Positions 1-8,353 of a stretch of 39,447 nucleotides of DNA are shown here, in pieces (within the stretch, counting starts at the first letter, position 1; every line of letters begins with the position of its first letter). Both the position numbers and the translations under genes were made by a program. The stretch is from NCBI GenBank assembly GCA_902779165.1, contig CACZAN010000031.1, forward strand, positions 1 through 39,447, read 5' to 3'. This DNA is from an uncultured Bacteroidales bacterium (GTDB taxonomy: Bacteria; Bacteroidota; Bacteroidia; Bacteroidales; Bacteroidaceae). The notes beneath the pieces were generated by a model. That model saw only the letters and a program-made list of their open reading frames with translations, did not search any database and was not told the DNA's origin.

Positions 1-1
1 C

Positions 2-164
2 CGCCCACATGGCGGTAATAGGCCTGCTGGCCCGTTGCTTCCAATAACCGTGAGGTCGGCAACTTCCCTTGTTCAACGAGTTTATAGACATACTGACGGG
101 TACAGCCTAAAAGTAAACTCTCGACACCCTTTGTCAACTTTCGCCACGCTATAACTATCCTCAA
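2..164 (-). CDS. Partial helix-turn-helix (excisionase-like) protein, runs off the window edge
   Basis: A leftward reading frame opens after a stop at 183-185 and is still open at the window edge. It contains ESLLLGCTRQYVYKLVEQGK, which has the pattern of a HTH_17/excisionase-type helix-turn-helix (helix, TRQYVYKLVEQGKLP recognition segment, then a basic stretch). No ATG is present in frame. TTG at 164 or TTG at 137 are possible starts, so the true N-terminus is uncertain. A good leftward promoter lies just upstream (277-308), which supports real expression. It could equally be a fragment of a larger DNA-binding protein or a decayed gene. The family call is from motif pattern only. Confidence 0.35.
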   Translation of the reverse strand, partial: MRIVIAWRKLTKGVESLLLGCTRQYVYKLVEQGKLPTSRLLEATGQQAYYRHVG

Positions 165-276
165 AATAGGTTCAGGATTCTGTCAACTCTTCTATCCCTT
201 TGGCAACCATTGTCAACTATGTCCACGATGTGGCAAAAATAAAGCCTCGTAAATTCCCTGCGGTAGAAATACGTCG

Positions 277-308
277 CAAATTTATAGGAATTTTCCGAAG
301 CAACCAAA
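277..308 (-). promoter_or_regulatory. Bacteroidetes-type promoter reading left
   Basis: On the minus strand a TTTG (305-308) is followed after 20 nt by TAAATTTG (277-284). This fits the Bacteroidetes primary sigma consensus TTTG-N19/20-TAnnTTTG well. Transcription would start near 270 and run toward the helix-turn-helix frame at the window edge. Confidence 0.5.
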
Positions 309-415
309 AACGACTTCCGAAGTGTTAAAATCTAAAAGTAGCTGTAATACAACGATTTAAGTTTGATTAGTATTCGTTATTCATGGTAGTTTAGAGGTCT
401 CTAAATACAGCCTTG

Positions 416-536
416 GAACGCTCTTCTTCCAATGCTCATAACGCTATTGGGAATGGTAACGGAGGTAAGGTTTGAACAACCATAGAACGCATAATCTCCA
501 ATGTTTGTCACGCTGTTTGGGATGGTGATGGAGGTA
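416..536. repeat. Degenerate 69-bp tandem repeat in a long gene-poor stretch
   Basis: The blocks beginning at 416 and 485 align at a constant offset of 69 nt. Shared words are GAACGC, TCCAATG, ACGCT, ATGGT and GGAGGTAAG. Identity is only moderate, roughly 60 percent by eye over about 52 nt. The unit is divisible by three and one frame stays open for a short distance, so it may be the remnant of a repeated coding segment. Beyond this repeat and the leftward promoter, I see no convincing gene between 165 and 799. Confidence 0.4.
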
Positions 537-799
537 AGATTAAAGCAGTTTTCGAACATGCCCGATTCTATGCTACTTATACTGCCAGGGAGAGTTATTG
601 ATGAGAGTTTTGAACAGCCAGAGTATTTTCAACTTACTGTGTGTCAGTTAGTTTTGGCTAAAACGGTAGAAAAGTGGTGTCGACGATTCTGTAGACGACG
701 AAAAAGATGAAGATTTAACGTTTTTAACTTTTTTACATCTCAAAAACGGTTACTTTGTGCTTTTTTTGCAAATACAAGGATTATCAACCCTTTCGGCAA

Positions 800-2284
800 T
801 TAGAGTCGTTCCAAAAGTTCTCTGCCCTTGTTGGTCAGATAGTATGACTGCATTGGATGGTTTGGAGATTCAGGGTAGAGCATGGCTATATAACCTTCTG
901 CCAAATTGGGGGCTATGTAGGTGTTTACAAAACTCGACCTGTTGCGCAAGTCCATATCATCCATCAACGCCTTTAGATTTGCGCCATTTTCACCAATAGC
1001 CATCAAGAATTTCTTTAAACGCTTATTTTTAGCTTGCTCCTTTGAGGTTGTATGGTGAACTTGTATGGTTGTATGGTTGTATGGTGAACTTGTATGGTTG
1101 TATGCATTGATAGTTGTACGCTTGAACGTAACCCATACGAATGCTGCATTCTGATTGAATTCGGGTTCAGGGAGGTTCGCTTCACGACAAGCATCAACCA
1201 TACGACCTACACCACTGCCCCAGTTCTCCAAGAACGTGGTTTTGAATAGTACGTCAGCAATGGTTGGGTTCTGAGGGAATGAATGATGAGACTGCTTGAT
1301 GGTTTCAACCGTCAACTCATCTGGTAAATGACCAGTGTTTTCAATCTCCACACGGTCATCATATATGGCGATACCCACAGAACTACTTGTATTATGGAAC
1401 TGTCTGTGACAAAGGGCATTCGTCAAGGCTTCACGCAGAGCCTCAGCAGGAATTTCCAGTTTTTCTTCTCTCGTAAAGCCTACTATCTTGCCACTAAGGG
1501 AAAGATGCTTGAAGAAGAACGCCATGCCAGCATCAAGCAGAGTGAAAAAGTTGCCGTATGCACGTTGGTTGTCAATAAACTCAGTTTTGTCATTTCCCCG
1601 GAATCGAGCCATACGGAGCAAAAATTGGGGAAACTGACTGGTATCTCGAAGGAATAGAGCTGCTGCAGCATTCTTTAGTCCGCCATCTGTCGTAAGTTTT
1701 AGCTTTCCTACAAGGCTTTCTGTTGACTCCATTAGAGAAGATTCTGGCATTCGGCCTCGTTCAACACCGAGACGGACACCGCCACGAATACGCTGTTCCT
1801 CCAGATCGGCAATTGTGATGCCTTCGCAGATTTGGTCTTCCCATTTATGAAGATTTGTCTTGCTACGCATCAATCGATCCTCAAAGATATCACGAGGCAT
1901 GACTACGGTAGTACTCTCTATTCGCATATAGGGCTTGTTGTCGTATGTATAAGGCGCATCCCAATATGACGGTGCATCCAGATGTAGCGCTATGACCTGA
2001 CAACCAGGTCGATCAGGCACATCTATGTATTCAACAGGAAGGTCTATCAGCGGTTCCACTTTTGCTACCTCTCTCGCAATCTCTCTACGTGTGCTGTCTG
2101 TCACCTCCTGTCCCAGAATCTTTAATGTGATAGGAGCAATACCAAAGAACAGCCAGCCACCAGCTGTGTTAAGGAAAGCACATGCGGAGCGCATACCATC
2201 CTTCAACTCACCCGTTGTTTTCTTCACTTCCAATGTGCGGGTTTCATCTCCTTGTATGATTGCCTTAACATCCTCTATTGTCAT
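800..2284 (-). CDS. AlbA_2 / GHKL-ATPase type ATP-binding putative transcriptional regulator
   Basis: A 494-residue protein with the architecture of the widespread 'ATP-binding protein / putative DNA binding' regulators. Residues 15-135 form an AlbA_2 (Schlafen-like) domain: LEVKKTTGELKDGMRSACAF, then NTAGGWLFFGI. Residues about 270-390 look like a GHKL ATPase (HATPase_c_4): EALREALTNALCHRQ is the N-box region and ENWGSGVGRM a glycine box. A C-terminal winged-helix-like segment follows (430-494, ending YYLTNKGRELLERL). Between the ATPase and the C-terminal segment is a low-complexity stretch rich in YNHTT/VHHTT (394-413), encoded by a perfect DNA repeat. Family members often sit in accessory regions and are suspected regulators or defence-associated proteins; the actual role here is unknown. 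It has a TACCTTTG promoter element just upstream. The start at 2284 is a clean ATG. Confidence 0.8.
   Translation of the reverse strand: MTIEDVKAIIQGDETRTLEVKKTTGELKDGMRSACAFLNTAGGWLFFGIAPITLKILGQEVTDSTRREIAREVAKVEPLIDLPVEYIDVPDRPGCQVIALHLDAPSYWDAPYTYDNKPYMRIESTTVVMPRDIFEDRLMRSKTNLHKWEDQICEGITIADLEEQRIRGGVRLGVERGRMPESSLMESTESLVGKLKLTTDGGLKNAAAALFLRDTSQFPQFLLRMARFRGNDKTEFIDNQRAYGNFFTLLDAGMAFFFKHLSLSGKIVGFTREEKLEIPAEALREALTNALCHRQFHNTSSSVGIAIYDDRVEIENTGHLPDELTVETIKQSHHSFPQNPTIADVLFKTTFLENWGSGVGRMVDACREANLPEPEFNQNAAFVWVTFKRTTINAYNHTSSPYNHTTIQVHHTTSKEQAKNKRLKKFLMAIGENGANLKALMDDMDLRNRSSFVNTYIAPNLAEGYIAMLYPESPNHPMQSYYLTNKGRELLERL
1046..1103. repeat. Two perfect 29-bp tandem copies inside a coding sequence
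   Basis: The tract reads as an ordered mosaic of an 8-bp unit (ggttgtat) and a 13-bp unit (ggtgaacttgtat): 8+13+8, twice, with no mismatch. It lies in the 3' third of the AlbA_2/GHKL gene. Neither 8, 13 nor 29 is a multiple of three, so gain or loss of one unit would shift the reading frame before the C-terminal 80 residues. Confidence 0.85.
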
Positions 2285-2312
2285 AGATGACTTATAATTG
2301 TCAATGTGTTTG

Positions 2313-2320
2313 CAAAGGTA
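2313..2320 (-). promoter_or_regulatory. -7 element TACCTTTG for the AlbA_2 gene
   Basis: TACCTTTG on the minus strand fits TAnnTTTG, 28 nt upstream of the ATG at 2284. A clear TTTG -33 box at the right distance was not found. Confidence 0.4.
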
Positions 2321-2436
2321 CTACTTTTTCTCGAAATGGGAGCATAAAATCATCGTTTCGCGCGTAATTTAAGCAAATTTAGTCTAAAACAAGGCTGTGG
2401 TATAACAAAAAGAAACGATTTGTGTTGAAAAATGAT

Positions 2437-2444
2437 TAACTTTG
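2437..2444 (+). promoter_or_regulatory. -7 element TAACTTTG upstream of the Crp/Fnr stump
   Basis: TAACTTTG matches TAnnTTTG 18 nt before the truncated Crp/Fnr reading frame. A TTTG at 2419-2422 is closer than usual (14 nt). The promoter appears to have outlived its gene. Confidence 0.35.
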
Positions 2445-2461
2445 TACCCACAAATCAAAAA

Positions 2462-2608
2462 ATGACGAATATGACCCACCAACAGAACAAGCAATTCAAC
2501 ACTTACAAGGAGGGGCTGGACCTGGAGTTCCTGCGGGAGTACTGCATGGAGCACGGGGAGCTGCGCGTGATGGAGCGCGGCGAAATGCTGGGGAGACGGG
2601 CGAGTTGA
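2462..2608 (+). pseudogene. N-terminal stump of a Crp/Fnr-family transcriptional regulator
   Basis: A 48-codon frame (alternative ATG at 2471) containing EGLDLEFLREYCMEHGELRV followed by ERGEMLGR. This is the typical opening of Bacteroidetes Crp/Fnr proteins: a helix, then the first strand of the cyclic-nucleotide-binding fold with the RGE motif. It stops exactly where the beta-roll would continue; family members are normally about 190-230 residues. The coding style is GC-rich compared with the AT-rich sequence after it. I read it as a truncated gene whose 3' part was lost in a rearrangement. The assignment rests on pattern recognition over fewer than 50 residues. Confidence 0.5.
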
Positions 2609-2617
2609 CCAGAATGA

Positions 2618-2728
2618 TTGACTTACCCTATTTCCCCAATATTTGTTGCCCGATATGAGTTACAGCTGCCAAGCAAAGAAAAGATTCGGAAATTCTTGAT
2701 GCAAGAGAATGGGAATACGAAGAAATGA
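2618..2728 (+). pseudogene. Possible C-terminal stump of a YhcG/DUF1016-type PDDEXK nuclease
   Basis: A short open frame with IFVARYELQLPSKEKIRKFL and then MQEN before a stop. YhcG-family (DUF1016) nucleases end with a segment of the form 'xxSKYxLYLPSxEELxxEL', which this resembles. There is no start codon context and no nuclease core. It directly follows the Crp/Fnr stump, as if a deletion had joined the head of one gene to the tail of another. Low certainty. Confidence 0.3.
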
Positions 2729-2760
2729 GTAGAACACAACTATTTATAATAAGGTAATAG

Positions 2761-2794
2761 AAGGTCGTTTGAGAGATATCAAGCGACCTTTTTT
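2761..2794 (+). terminator. Rho-independent terminator
   Basis: Arms AAGGTCGTTTGA (2761-2772) and TCAAGCGACCTT (2779-2790) pair with one G-T, with a 6-nt loop and a run of six T. It insulates the decayed region from the ECF operon that begins about 90 nt later. Confidence 0.75.
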
Positions 2795-2880
2795 CGAGAC
2801 TTGATAGGGCCAATTTACAGAATAAGCAAAAAATGTTGATTTTAGAGTAGCGTTTTGGGGAGGTTCGGTGTATTATAAGT

Positions 2881-3414
2881 ATGGAACGTCAAAAGTACAT
2901 ATCGTTGGTAGTGGAGCTGCGACAGATAGCCGTGGCGAAAGCATTGACACTGCTTGACGATCATGATACAGCAGAAGACGTGGCCGGAGAGGTCTTGCTG
3001 AGATTGTGGGAAGGACATAATGACTTGCACGATGACGCAGACAAAGTGAAGCACTTGGCCAGCCTGATGGCGAGGAATCTCTCACTGAACCTTTTACGTC
3101 AGCGGCGACGACATCCCATAATGAGAATCTTCCATCGACGGGAGAAGGACGATGTCGAGACATTCAACATACTCGACGTACCCGAACCGTTCACCCCTCA
3201 GCAGTATGTGGAAGACAAAGAAACTGGTGACATCGTTCATCGTGCCATGAGCCAGTTACCTTACAACTGGCGGAAAATTGTTGAAATGCGGGAATATGAT
3301 AAGATGAGTTTTGCGGAGATTGCCGCAGTGCTTGGAACCACCGAATCCTCCTGCCGAGGTCTGATGTCGAAAGCCCGGTCAAGATTACTTCAAATATTAA
3401 ACAGAATAACATGA
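2881..3414 (+). CDS. ECF (extracytoplasmic function) RNA polymerase sigma factor
   Basis: 177 residues, normal length for the sigma-70 ECF family. Region 2 lies at about residues 10-80: DHDTAEDVAGEVLLRLWEG is the core-binding/-10 recognition part and ARNLSLNLLRQRRR the end of region 2. Region 4 lies at 120-175: AMSQLPYNWRKIVEMREYD, then MSFAEIAAVLGTTESSCRGL, the helix-turn-helix that reads the -35 element, then MSKARSRLLQIL. The stop overlaps the next gene's start by 4 nt (ATGA), so the two are translationally coupled. It heads an operon of an anti-sigma-like protein, an exported unknown and two outer-membrane barrels, so it probably controls this operon in response to an envelope signal. No TAnnTTTG promoter is evident upstream, which would fit autoregulation through an ECF-type promoter. 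Confidence 0.92.
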   Translation: MERQKYISLVVELRQIAVAKALTLLDDHDTAEDVAGEVLLRLWEGHNDLHDDADKVKHLASLMARNLSLNLLRQRRRHPIMRIFHRREKDDVETFNILDVPEPFTPQQYVEDKETGDIVHRAMSQLPYNWRKIVEMREYDKMSFAEIAAVLGTTESSCRGLMSKARSRLLQILNRIT

Positions 3415-3980
3415 TGACAGAGAAAGAATACATACAGAAGTTGCTTGACAGCTACTTGGCTGCTGAGACGACGCGAGAAGAGGAAGACCTGCTTGCCGAT
3501 TATTTCTGCACACATCGGGATGTTCCCGCTGAATGGCGGAACTTCTCTATTCTGTTCAGAGGCCTCAGACAAGGCAGGCCCAAGTCCGTCTCACTTCACA
3601 AAAGATATGTGCTTAAGTGGTGCGCTGCTGCGGCTGTTGTTGCCATCATTTTTGGCACAGGGTTGTTCTTCATGCACAAAGAAGAAAGTGTTGAGTCGAA
3701 CAAGTCTGTTGCAGTTGCTGTAAGTCCAGCCCAGCAAACGGATAAGATAGAACATAAGCCACAAGCAGAAGAGTGTATTCAGACGGCACATGCATCACTT
3801 CCCAATAATATGGAACGGCAAATAATAAAGACTGACAAACCAGTAGTGACCAAGAAATCAAAAAGTAAGAACATTCCTACAGAATCCATCGAATTGCAGG
3901 AAGACGTCTGTATCGATTGTGAATTGCAGACGATGGAAGACAAGATGCTGGCGATGGTGAATGAATTTGAAAACATGTAA
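3411..3980 (+). CDS. Single-pass membrane protein, probable anti-sigma factor
   Basis: 189 residues. The N-terminal about 60 residues are charged and helical (KEYIQKLLDSYLAAETTREE, then EDLLADYFC), the usual cytosolic sigma-binding type of domain. One membrane segment follows (about 68-88, WCAAAAVVAIIFGTGLFFMH), then an extended polar periplasmic region. This is the layout of short Bacteroidetes anti-sigma proteins; it lacks a recognisable FecR domain. Overlap of 4 nt with the ECF sigma gene supports the pairing. Function is inferred from position and topology, not from a conserved signature. A pair of cysteines near the C-terminus (VCIDCEL) could be redox-sensitive or structural. Confidence 0.7.
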   Translation: MMTEKEYIQKLLDSYLAAETTREEEDLLADYFCTHRDVPAEWRNFSILFRGLRQGRPKSVSLHKRYVLKWCAAAAVVAIIFGTGLFFMHKEESVESNKSVAVAVSPAQQTDKIEHKPQAEECIQTAHASLPNNMERQIIKTDKPVVTKKSKSKNIPTESIELQEDVCIDCELQTMEDKMLAMVNEFENM

Positions 3981-3993
3981 AGTAGCAACAGAT

Positions 3994-5361
3994 ATGAAAC
4001 GACTATTTCCCCTTATCATCAGTCTCGTCATTCCTCTTGGCATGGCGGCACAAAGCCAGACGGACAAGACCGTGGAAGCTATTGCCGAGTATCTGAATGA
4101 GCATTGTCTCGAAGGTGCCGTGACTGATGCCGTTTGTGGTCGTAACCACACGATATACGGTAGTTATGTGGTCAATAACGGCCCGCTTCACGCTACTGCC
4201 ACGCTTCTTGACGGCATCGCACCACTCATCAACCGTCTGCCTCACAAGCATCGCATGACCGATGAACAGGCAGATGAGATTTTCAAGGGCCGCATTGCCA
4301 TGCGTCTGCACCCAGAGCAAGGAGACACCTCTGCCTTCTTCCTTATGGATTATAACCGTACAATGGTAAGTTTCCGCTATGGCGTGAACAGCCCCAAGAG
4401 CATCAATATCGTCACGGAGCTAGCCTCAGATGTAAAGCCGAACTTCAACTATCGTGATCTGCCCAAGGACAGTGTGGCAGCCATTGCCAACCTGCTGAGA
4501 CAGATGGAGCAGAGAAAGGAAGCACTGGTGATTGACACCGTATTCTGCTATTCTGAGAATGAGAATTACGATTGGTGGATGGGCGCAAAGGGCGACGCCA
4601 GCCGCACACCAGCCCACGTCGTACTCCTGCAAGGCGTGCAGCAGCACGACTTCCTTGCATGGACGGAAGCGCTTGCTCCATTAAGTGGAAATCCCGATGT
4701 CACCATATATAAAAGCTCCAAATACAAGGATGGCAACTTCTTGCAGCTCGGGGCCACCATCTCGTTCTGCACAGGAGGATCCTTCAGCCTCTATCACGCG
4801 GTCTTTTATCATGACTGCCTCTGCGTGGTGCGCGTCGTTGTGCCAACGTGGAAGCATTGCAACACGGTGCCAGATACCAGAGAACTCATAGACCACCTGC
4901 GAGGCCAGGCAAAACACGCACAGCCGATGAATGACATCTCTCCTGAACTGAATCAAGAACTGAGGACTCTCATGGAAACCATGCGCGGTCGTAGTGACGC
5001 TCAAGTCGTTGATACCCTCTTCGTCAGCAACGACCACGAGGGACACGAATGGTGGATGGGATTAAATGGGCCGTGTCCGACAAAAGCCCAAATCGTGCGC
5101 ACCCGCTGCCCACGAGAGGAATACCAGGCGTTGAGTGCTCGTCTGCTGACTTTAAGCAATGTGGAATCTGGTAGCGACGAAAAATTAAGTCCAAACAGAA
5201 CCGTGCTCCGCTGGATGGACGGCAAAGGTTGCTACCACGCCTTCTACCTTTACTATTTTATTCACCAGCAACTACTCGTTCTGGAGCGGGCTGATGGTCT
5301 TGAGCCATATTCCATCTGCATCCCACGTTCCAGTCTTTCACTGCCAGAAATGAAGAAGTAA
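3994..5361 (+). CDS. Exported protein of unknown family with an internal duplication
   Basis: The frame is open from 3961, but ATG at 3994 gives a proper signal peptide (MKRLFPLIISLVIPLGMAAQ), so I choose 3994 (455 residues). I do not recognise the family. Two related blocks are visible: one around 4530-4690 (ALVIDTVFCYSENENYDWWM, then GAKG) and one around 5005-5165 (AQVVDTLFVSNDHEGHEWWM, then GLNG), each followed by about 35 residues ending in a 'LAPL' or 'LLTL' helix. It has no lipobox and no membrane segment after the signal, so it is probably periplasmic or exported. It sits between the anti-sigma gene and the two barrel genes with small gaps (13 and 18 nt), so it is part of the operon. 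It could be a ligand-binding or sensing partner; that is a guess from context. Confidence 0.7.
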   Translation: MKRLFPLIISLVIPLGMAAQSQTDKTVEAIAEYLNEHCLEGAVTDAVCGRNHTIYGSYVVNNGPLHATATLLDGIAPLINRLPHKHRMTDEQADEIFKGRIAMRLHPEQGDTSAFFLMDYNRTMVSFRYGVNSPKSINIVTELASDVKPNFNYRDLPKDSVAAIANLLRQMEQRKEALVIDTVFCYSENENYDWWMGAKGDASRTPAHVVLLQGVQQHDFLAWTEALAPLSGNPDVTIYKSSKYKDGNFLQLGATISFCTGGSFSLYHAVFYHDCLCVVRVVVPTWKHCNTVPDTRELIDHLRGQAKHAQPMNDISPELNQELRTLMETMRGRSDAQVVDTLFVSNDHEGHEWWMGLNGPCPTKAQIVRTRCPREEYQALSARLLTLSNVESGSDEKLSPNRTVLRWMDGKGCYHAFYLYYFIHQQLLVLERADGLEPYSICIPRSSLSLPEMKK

Positions 5362-5366
5362 GCTCC

Positions 5367-5513
5367 ACACATAAACATTATGAAATACAGACTTCTCCTG
5401 CTGACCGCATTGGTCAGCACAGCCCTCACCGTGTCTGCGCAAAAAGCACCTGTGAACTTCAACGGCACCATTGTGGATGCTTTCACGCGCCAAGCCATCA
5501 AAGGCGAAGTGAC
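5367..5513 (+). repeat. Leader repeat, copy 1 (shared with the next barrel gene)
   Basis: About 147 nt covering the ribosome-binding region, signal peptide and first domain start of the 979-residue barrel. It is nearly identical to 8354-8500. The 90 nt from 5411 to 5500 match exactly, at a constant offset of 2987 nt. Similarity stops abruptly after the GEVT codons. Confidence 0.85.
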
Positions 5514-8319
5514 TTGTTCGTTACTCAGGCCAGACAGCACTGTGGTAATGACCACCAAAAGCTATGAGCACACGGACCGGGGCAACGGCACCGTCCGCAC
5601 ATTCTTCAAGTTTGATGTTCCCTGGCAGCCAGACGGCCATTTCCTCGTGAAACTGGAGGCCAAGGGGTATGAGACCGTCTATAAAACCACCAAATTGGTG
5701 TGGAAATCGAAGCCGATTGAGGTTTCTCTCTGGAATGTTCCCATGCGCCGCACTTCACAAGCAACAGACGAGGTGCAGTTGAACGAAGTCACTGTGAAAG
5801 CCACCAAGATTAAGTTCTACACGAGAGAAGACACGCTGGTCTATAACGCCGATGCTTTCCAACTGCAAGAAGGCTCGATGCTCGACGCGCTCGTAGCGCA
5901 ACTACCAGGTGCAGAACTGAAGCCCGACGGGCGCATCATGGTGAACGGTAAGTTTGTGGAGAGTCTGCTGCTCAACGGGCGTGACTTCTTCAAGGGAGAC
6001 AACACCGTGCTGCTCGACAACCTGCCAGCCTATATGGTGCATCAGGTGAAAGTATATACAGAAGAGAGCGAGACGAGCCGACTGCTGGGGCGCAAGGTGG
6101 ACGACGGCCGGTTTGTGATGGACGTGGTGCTGAAACGGCAATACGCCATCGGTTGGCTGGCCAACGCAGAAGCAGGATATGGCACAGAGGATCGCTACCT
6201 TGCCCGCCTCTTTGCCATGCGCTACACACCGCAGTCGCGCCTCTCCCTCTTTGGCAACCTCAACAATGTAAACGATCGCCGCAAGCCCGACGGCAACGGC
6301 GGATGGGGCGACTTTGACGTATCGGGCGGACTGACATCCACAAAGCGCGGTGGCTTAGACTACTCCGTGTTCGACAAGCGCGACCGTTTCCAGTTGTCCG
6401 GCAACGCAGATGTTACCTATACCGACAACGAGAACGCATGGGGCGGCAACTCAACCAACTTCCTCCCTGGCGGCGATGTCTTCAATGTCACGTCAAGCCA
6501 CACGAACAGCAACAACCTCTCCATAAGCACACAGCACGACCTGAAATTCAACTTCCTGCAGAAACACCACGCATTCAGTCTCACCCCAGCCTTCAAATAT
6601 CAAAAGAGTGATTACAACAGTAACTTCCTGAACGGAACATTCGGTGTGAGCCCGGTCGGCGATTATGCCTCCGTGCTCGACAGCCTCTTCTCGCCTGACT
6701 GGACTACCACCGTGCGCCATCTCATCCGCCGCAACGGAGAGCAAGCCGTGGCGGGCAGCCGCACGACGAACGGCAGCCTGTCCTTCTGGAGCTTCTTCAA
6801 AATTCCTTATTCGCAGGACGGCGTGTCGGTGGACGGCAACCTTTCCTACAACGACAAGCGGCAGAACGGCTTCAACCATTTCCTCTACAACCACTGCGAG
6901 GGCGGAGCGCTACAGACCGATTGGCGCAACCGTTACGACGAATCGCCACAACGTGACTTCGGGGCACAGGTGCGAACGAAGTACTTCTGGCATTGGAATC
7001 AGGAAATCATGCTCAACCCCAGCTACACCTTTAATTATAAGTACGAGTCGGGCGACCGTATGCACTATCGCCTCGACGTGCTTGACGAAAGTGCAGACCA
7101 GCCTCTCGGTTGGCTCCCTTCCGAAGCCGCCATGCTGATGCAGGCTCTTGATTCGGACAACAGTTACGAGGGACTGCTGCACCGCTATCGTCACGATCTG
7201 ACGCTCGACTGGCAATGGCAACACTACAGCAAGACACCGCAAGGGCGACGCACGTCGGGCTGGAACGTGCAGTTCCGTCCGTCCGTTACACTGGAGGACA
7301 ACCGATTCCGATTCACGGACTACGTCGTGGGGAAAAATGAACAGCAGATTCACAAGACCTACGTGCTACCGCATGCCCGTTTCAGTCTAAAGCGCAACAC
7401 GCAGGAGTTCCGTCATGAGCTGAACTTCGTGGCAACGCTCAACAGCAGTTCGCCATCCATGACAAATCTGGTCAACAAGACCTTTGCGGCCGACCCGTTG
7501 AACGTGACGCTGGGAAACCCGGACCTGAAGCAGCGCACCGATATAGACCTCTCTTTCAACTACAAATCCGACCGCTGGCTGCAACACCAGGAGCGGCAAC
7601 TCTACGGCAATGCCGGGTGGCACTGTGCCGCGAATGCCATCTCTGTCAGTTACGTTTACGACAAACAGACGGGCGTGACCACCAGCCGCCCCGTCAACGT
7701 CAGCGGCAACTGGAACGCCTGGCTCAATGTGGGCTATGTCACTCCGCTGGACAAGGCGCGTCGCCTGACACTCACCACCAACACGGCGGCCAACTACTAC
7801 CACCTCGTTGACTTCTCCGGGAGCAATCCCGCCGCCACGCCCCTGCGCAACACCACACAAACCGCCGTGCTCAGTGAGACGCTTCGGTTAAACTACCGCT
7901 ACCGGAAAGTAAACGTGGGTGTGAAAGGAAACGCGGCCTGGAACCATGCCACCGCCGAGCGCAACGATTTCGTGAATGCCAACACTTGGAACATCCACTA
8001 CGGAGCCAACGCGGTAATCGACCTGCCGTGGGCGTTCCAACTATCCACCGAACTGACCATGTTCACCCGCCGGGGCTACGAATCTTCCACCATGAACCGC
8101 GACGACTTGGTGTGGAATGCGCGCCTCTCGAAGGGGGTCATGAAGAATCGCCTCAATCTGATGCTCGATGCCTGGGACATCCTGGGCAACCTCTCCAACG
8201 TCAACGCCGGCATCGACAGCCGAAGCCGTTGGGAATACTACACCAACGTCATCCCGCGCTACGTCATGCTGCGCCTCGTGTATCGATTTGACAAGCAACC
8301 CAAAACCAAAAGAGACTGA
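5380..8319 (+). CDS. TonB-receptor-like outer-membrane beta-barrel protein (first of a pair)
   Basis: 979 residues. The signal peptide is followed by a carboxypeptidase-regulatory-like domain (about 25-115, VNFNGTIVDAFTRQAIKGEV). A plug-like region follows (about 130-240): LNEVTVKATKIKFYTREDTL, then LPGAELKPDGRIMVNGK, then LLDNLPAYMVHQVKVY. The rest is a long beta-barrel rich in alternating aromatic residues and Asn/Asp turns, of the 'outer membrane beta-barrel' (OMP_b-brl) type found in Bacteroidetes. It differs from SusC proteins in plug wording and lacks an adjacent SusD, so it is probably a stand-alone receptor or transporter. ATG at 5380 follows an 18-nt gap after the exported unknown protein; it belongs to the ECF operon. 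Substrate unknown. Confidence 0.85.
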   Translation: MKYRLLLLTALVSTALTVSAQKAPVNFNGTIVDAFTRQAIKGEVTCSLLRPDSTVVMTTKSYEHTDRGNGTVRTFFKFDVPWQPDGHFLVKLEAKGYETVYKTTKLVWKSKPIEVSLWNVPMRRTSQATDEVQLNEVTVKATKIKFYTREDTLVYNADAFQLQEGSMLDALVAQLPGAELKPDGRIMVNGKFVESLLLNGRDFFKGDNTVLLDNLPAYMVHQVKVYTEESETSRLLGRKVDDGRFVMDVVLKRQYAIGWLANAEAGYGTEDRYLARLFAMRYTPQSRLSLFGNLNNVNDRRKPDGNGGWGDFDVSGGLTSTKRGGLDYSVFDKRDRFQLSGNADVTYTDNENAWGGNSTNFLPGGDVFNVTSSHTNSNNLSISTQHDLKFNFLQKHHAFSLTPAFKYQKSDYNSNFLNGTFGVSPVGDYASVLDSLFSPDWTTTVRHLIRRNGEQAVAGSRTTNGSLSFWSFFKIPYSQDGVSVDGNLSYNDKRQNGFNHFLYNHCEGGALQTDWRNRYDESPQRDFGAQVRTKYFWHWNQEIMLNPSYTFNYKYESGDRMHYRLDVLDESADQPLGWLPSEAAMLMQALDSDNSYEGLLHRYRHDLTLDWQWQHYSKTPQGRRTSGWNVQFRPSVTLEDNRFRFTDYVVGKNEQQIHKTYVLPHARFSLKRNTQEFRHELNFVATLNSSSPSMTNLVNKTFAADPLNVTLGNPDLKQRTDIDLSFNYKSDRWLQHQERQLYGNAGWHCAANAISVSYVYDKQTGVTTSRPVNVSGNWNAWLNVGYVTPLDKARRLTLTTNTAANYYHLVDFSGSNPAATPLRNTTQTAVLSETLRLNYRYRKVNVGVKGNAAWNHATAERNDFVNANTWNIHYGANAVIDLPWAFQLSTELTMFTRRGYESSTMNRDDLVWNARLSKGVMKNRLNLMLDAWDILGNLSNVNAGIDSRSRWEYYTNVIPRYVMLRLVYRFDKQPKTKRD

Positions 8320-8353
8320 CGGCTATGAGATACTTTATAACTTTATACGTTAC

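Noticed and set aside
501-710. 69-codon plus-strand frame near the left edge
   Set aside because: It overlaps the degenerate 69-bp repeat, has no recognisable motif and no promoter; another frame over the same stretch is equally open.
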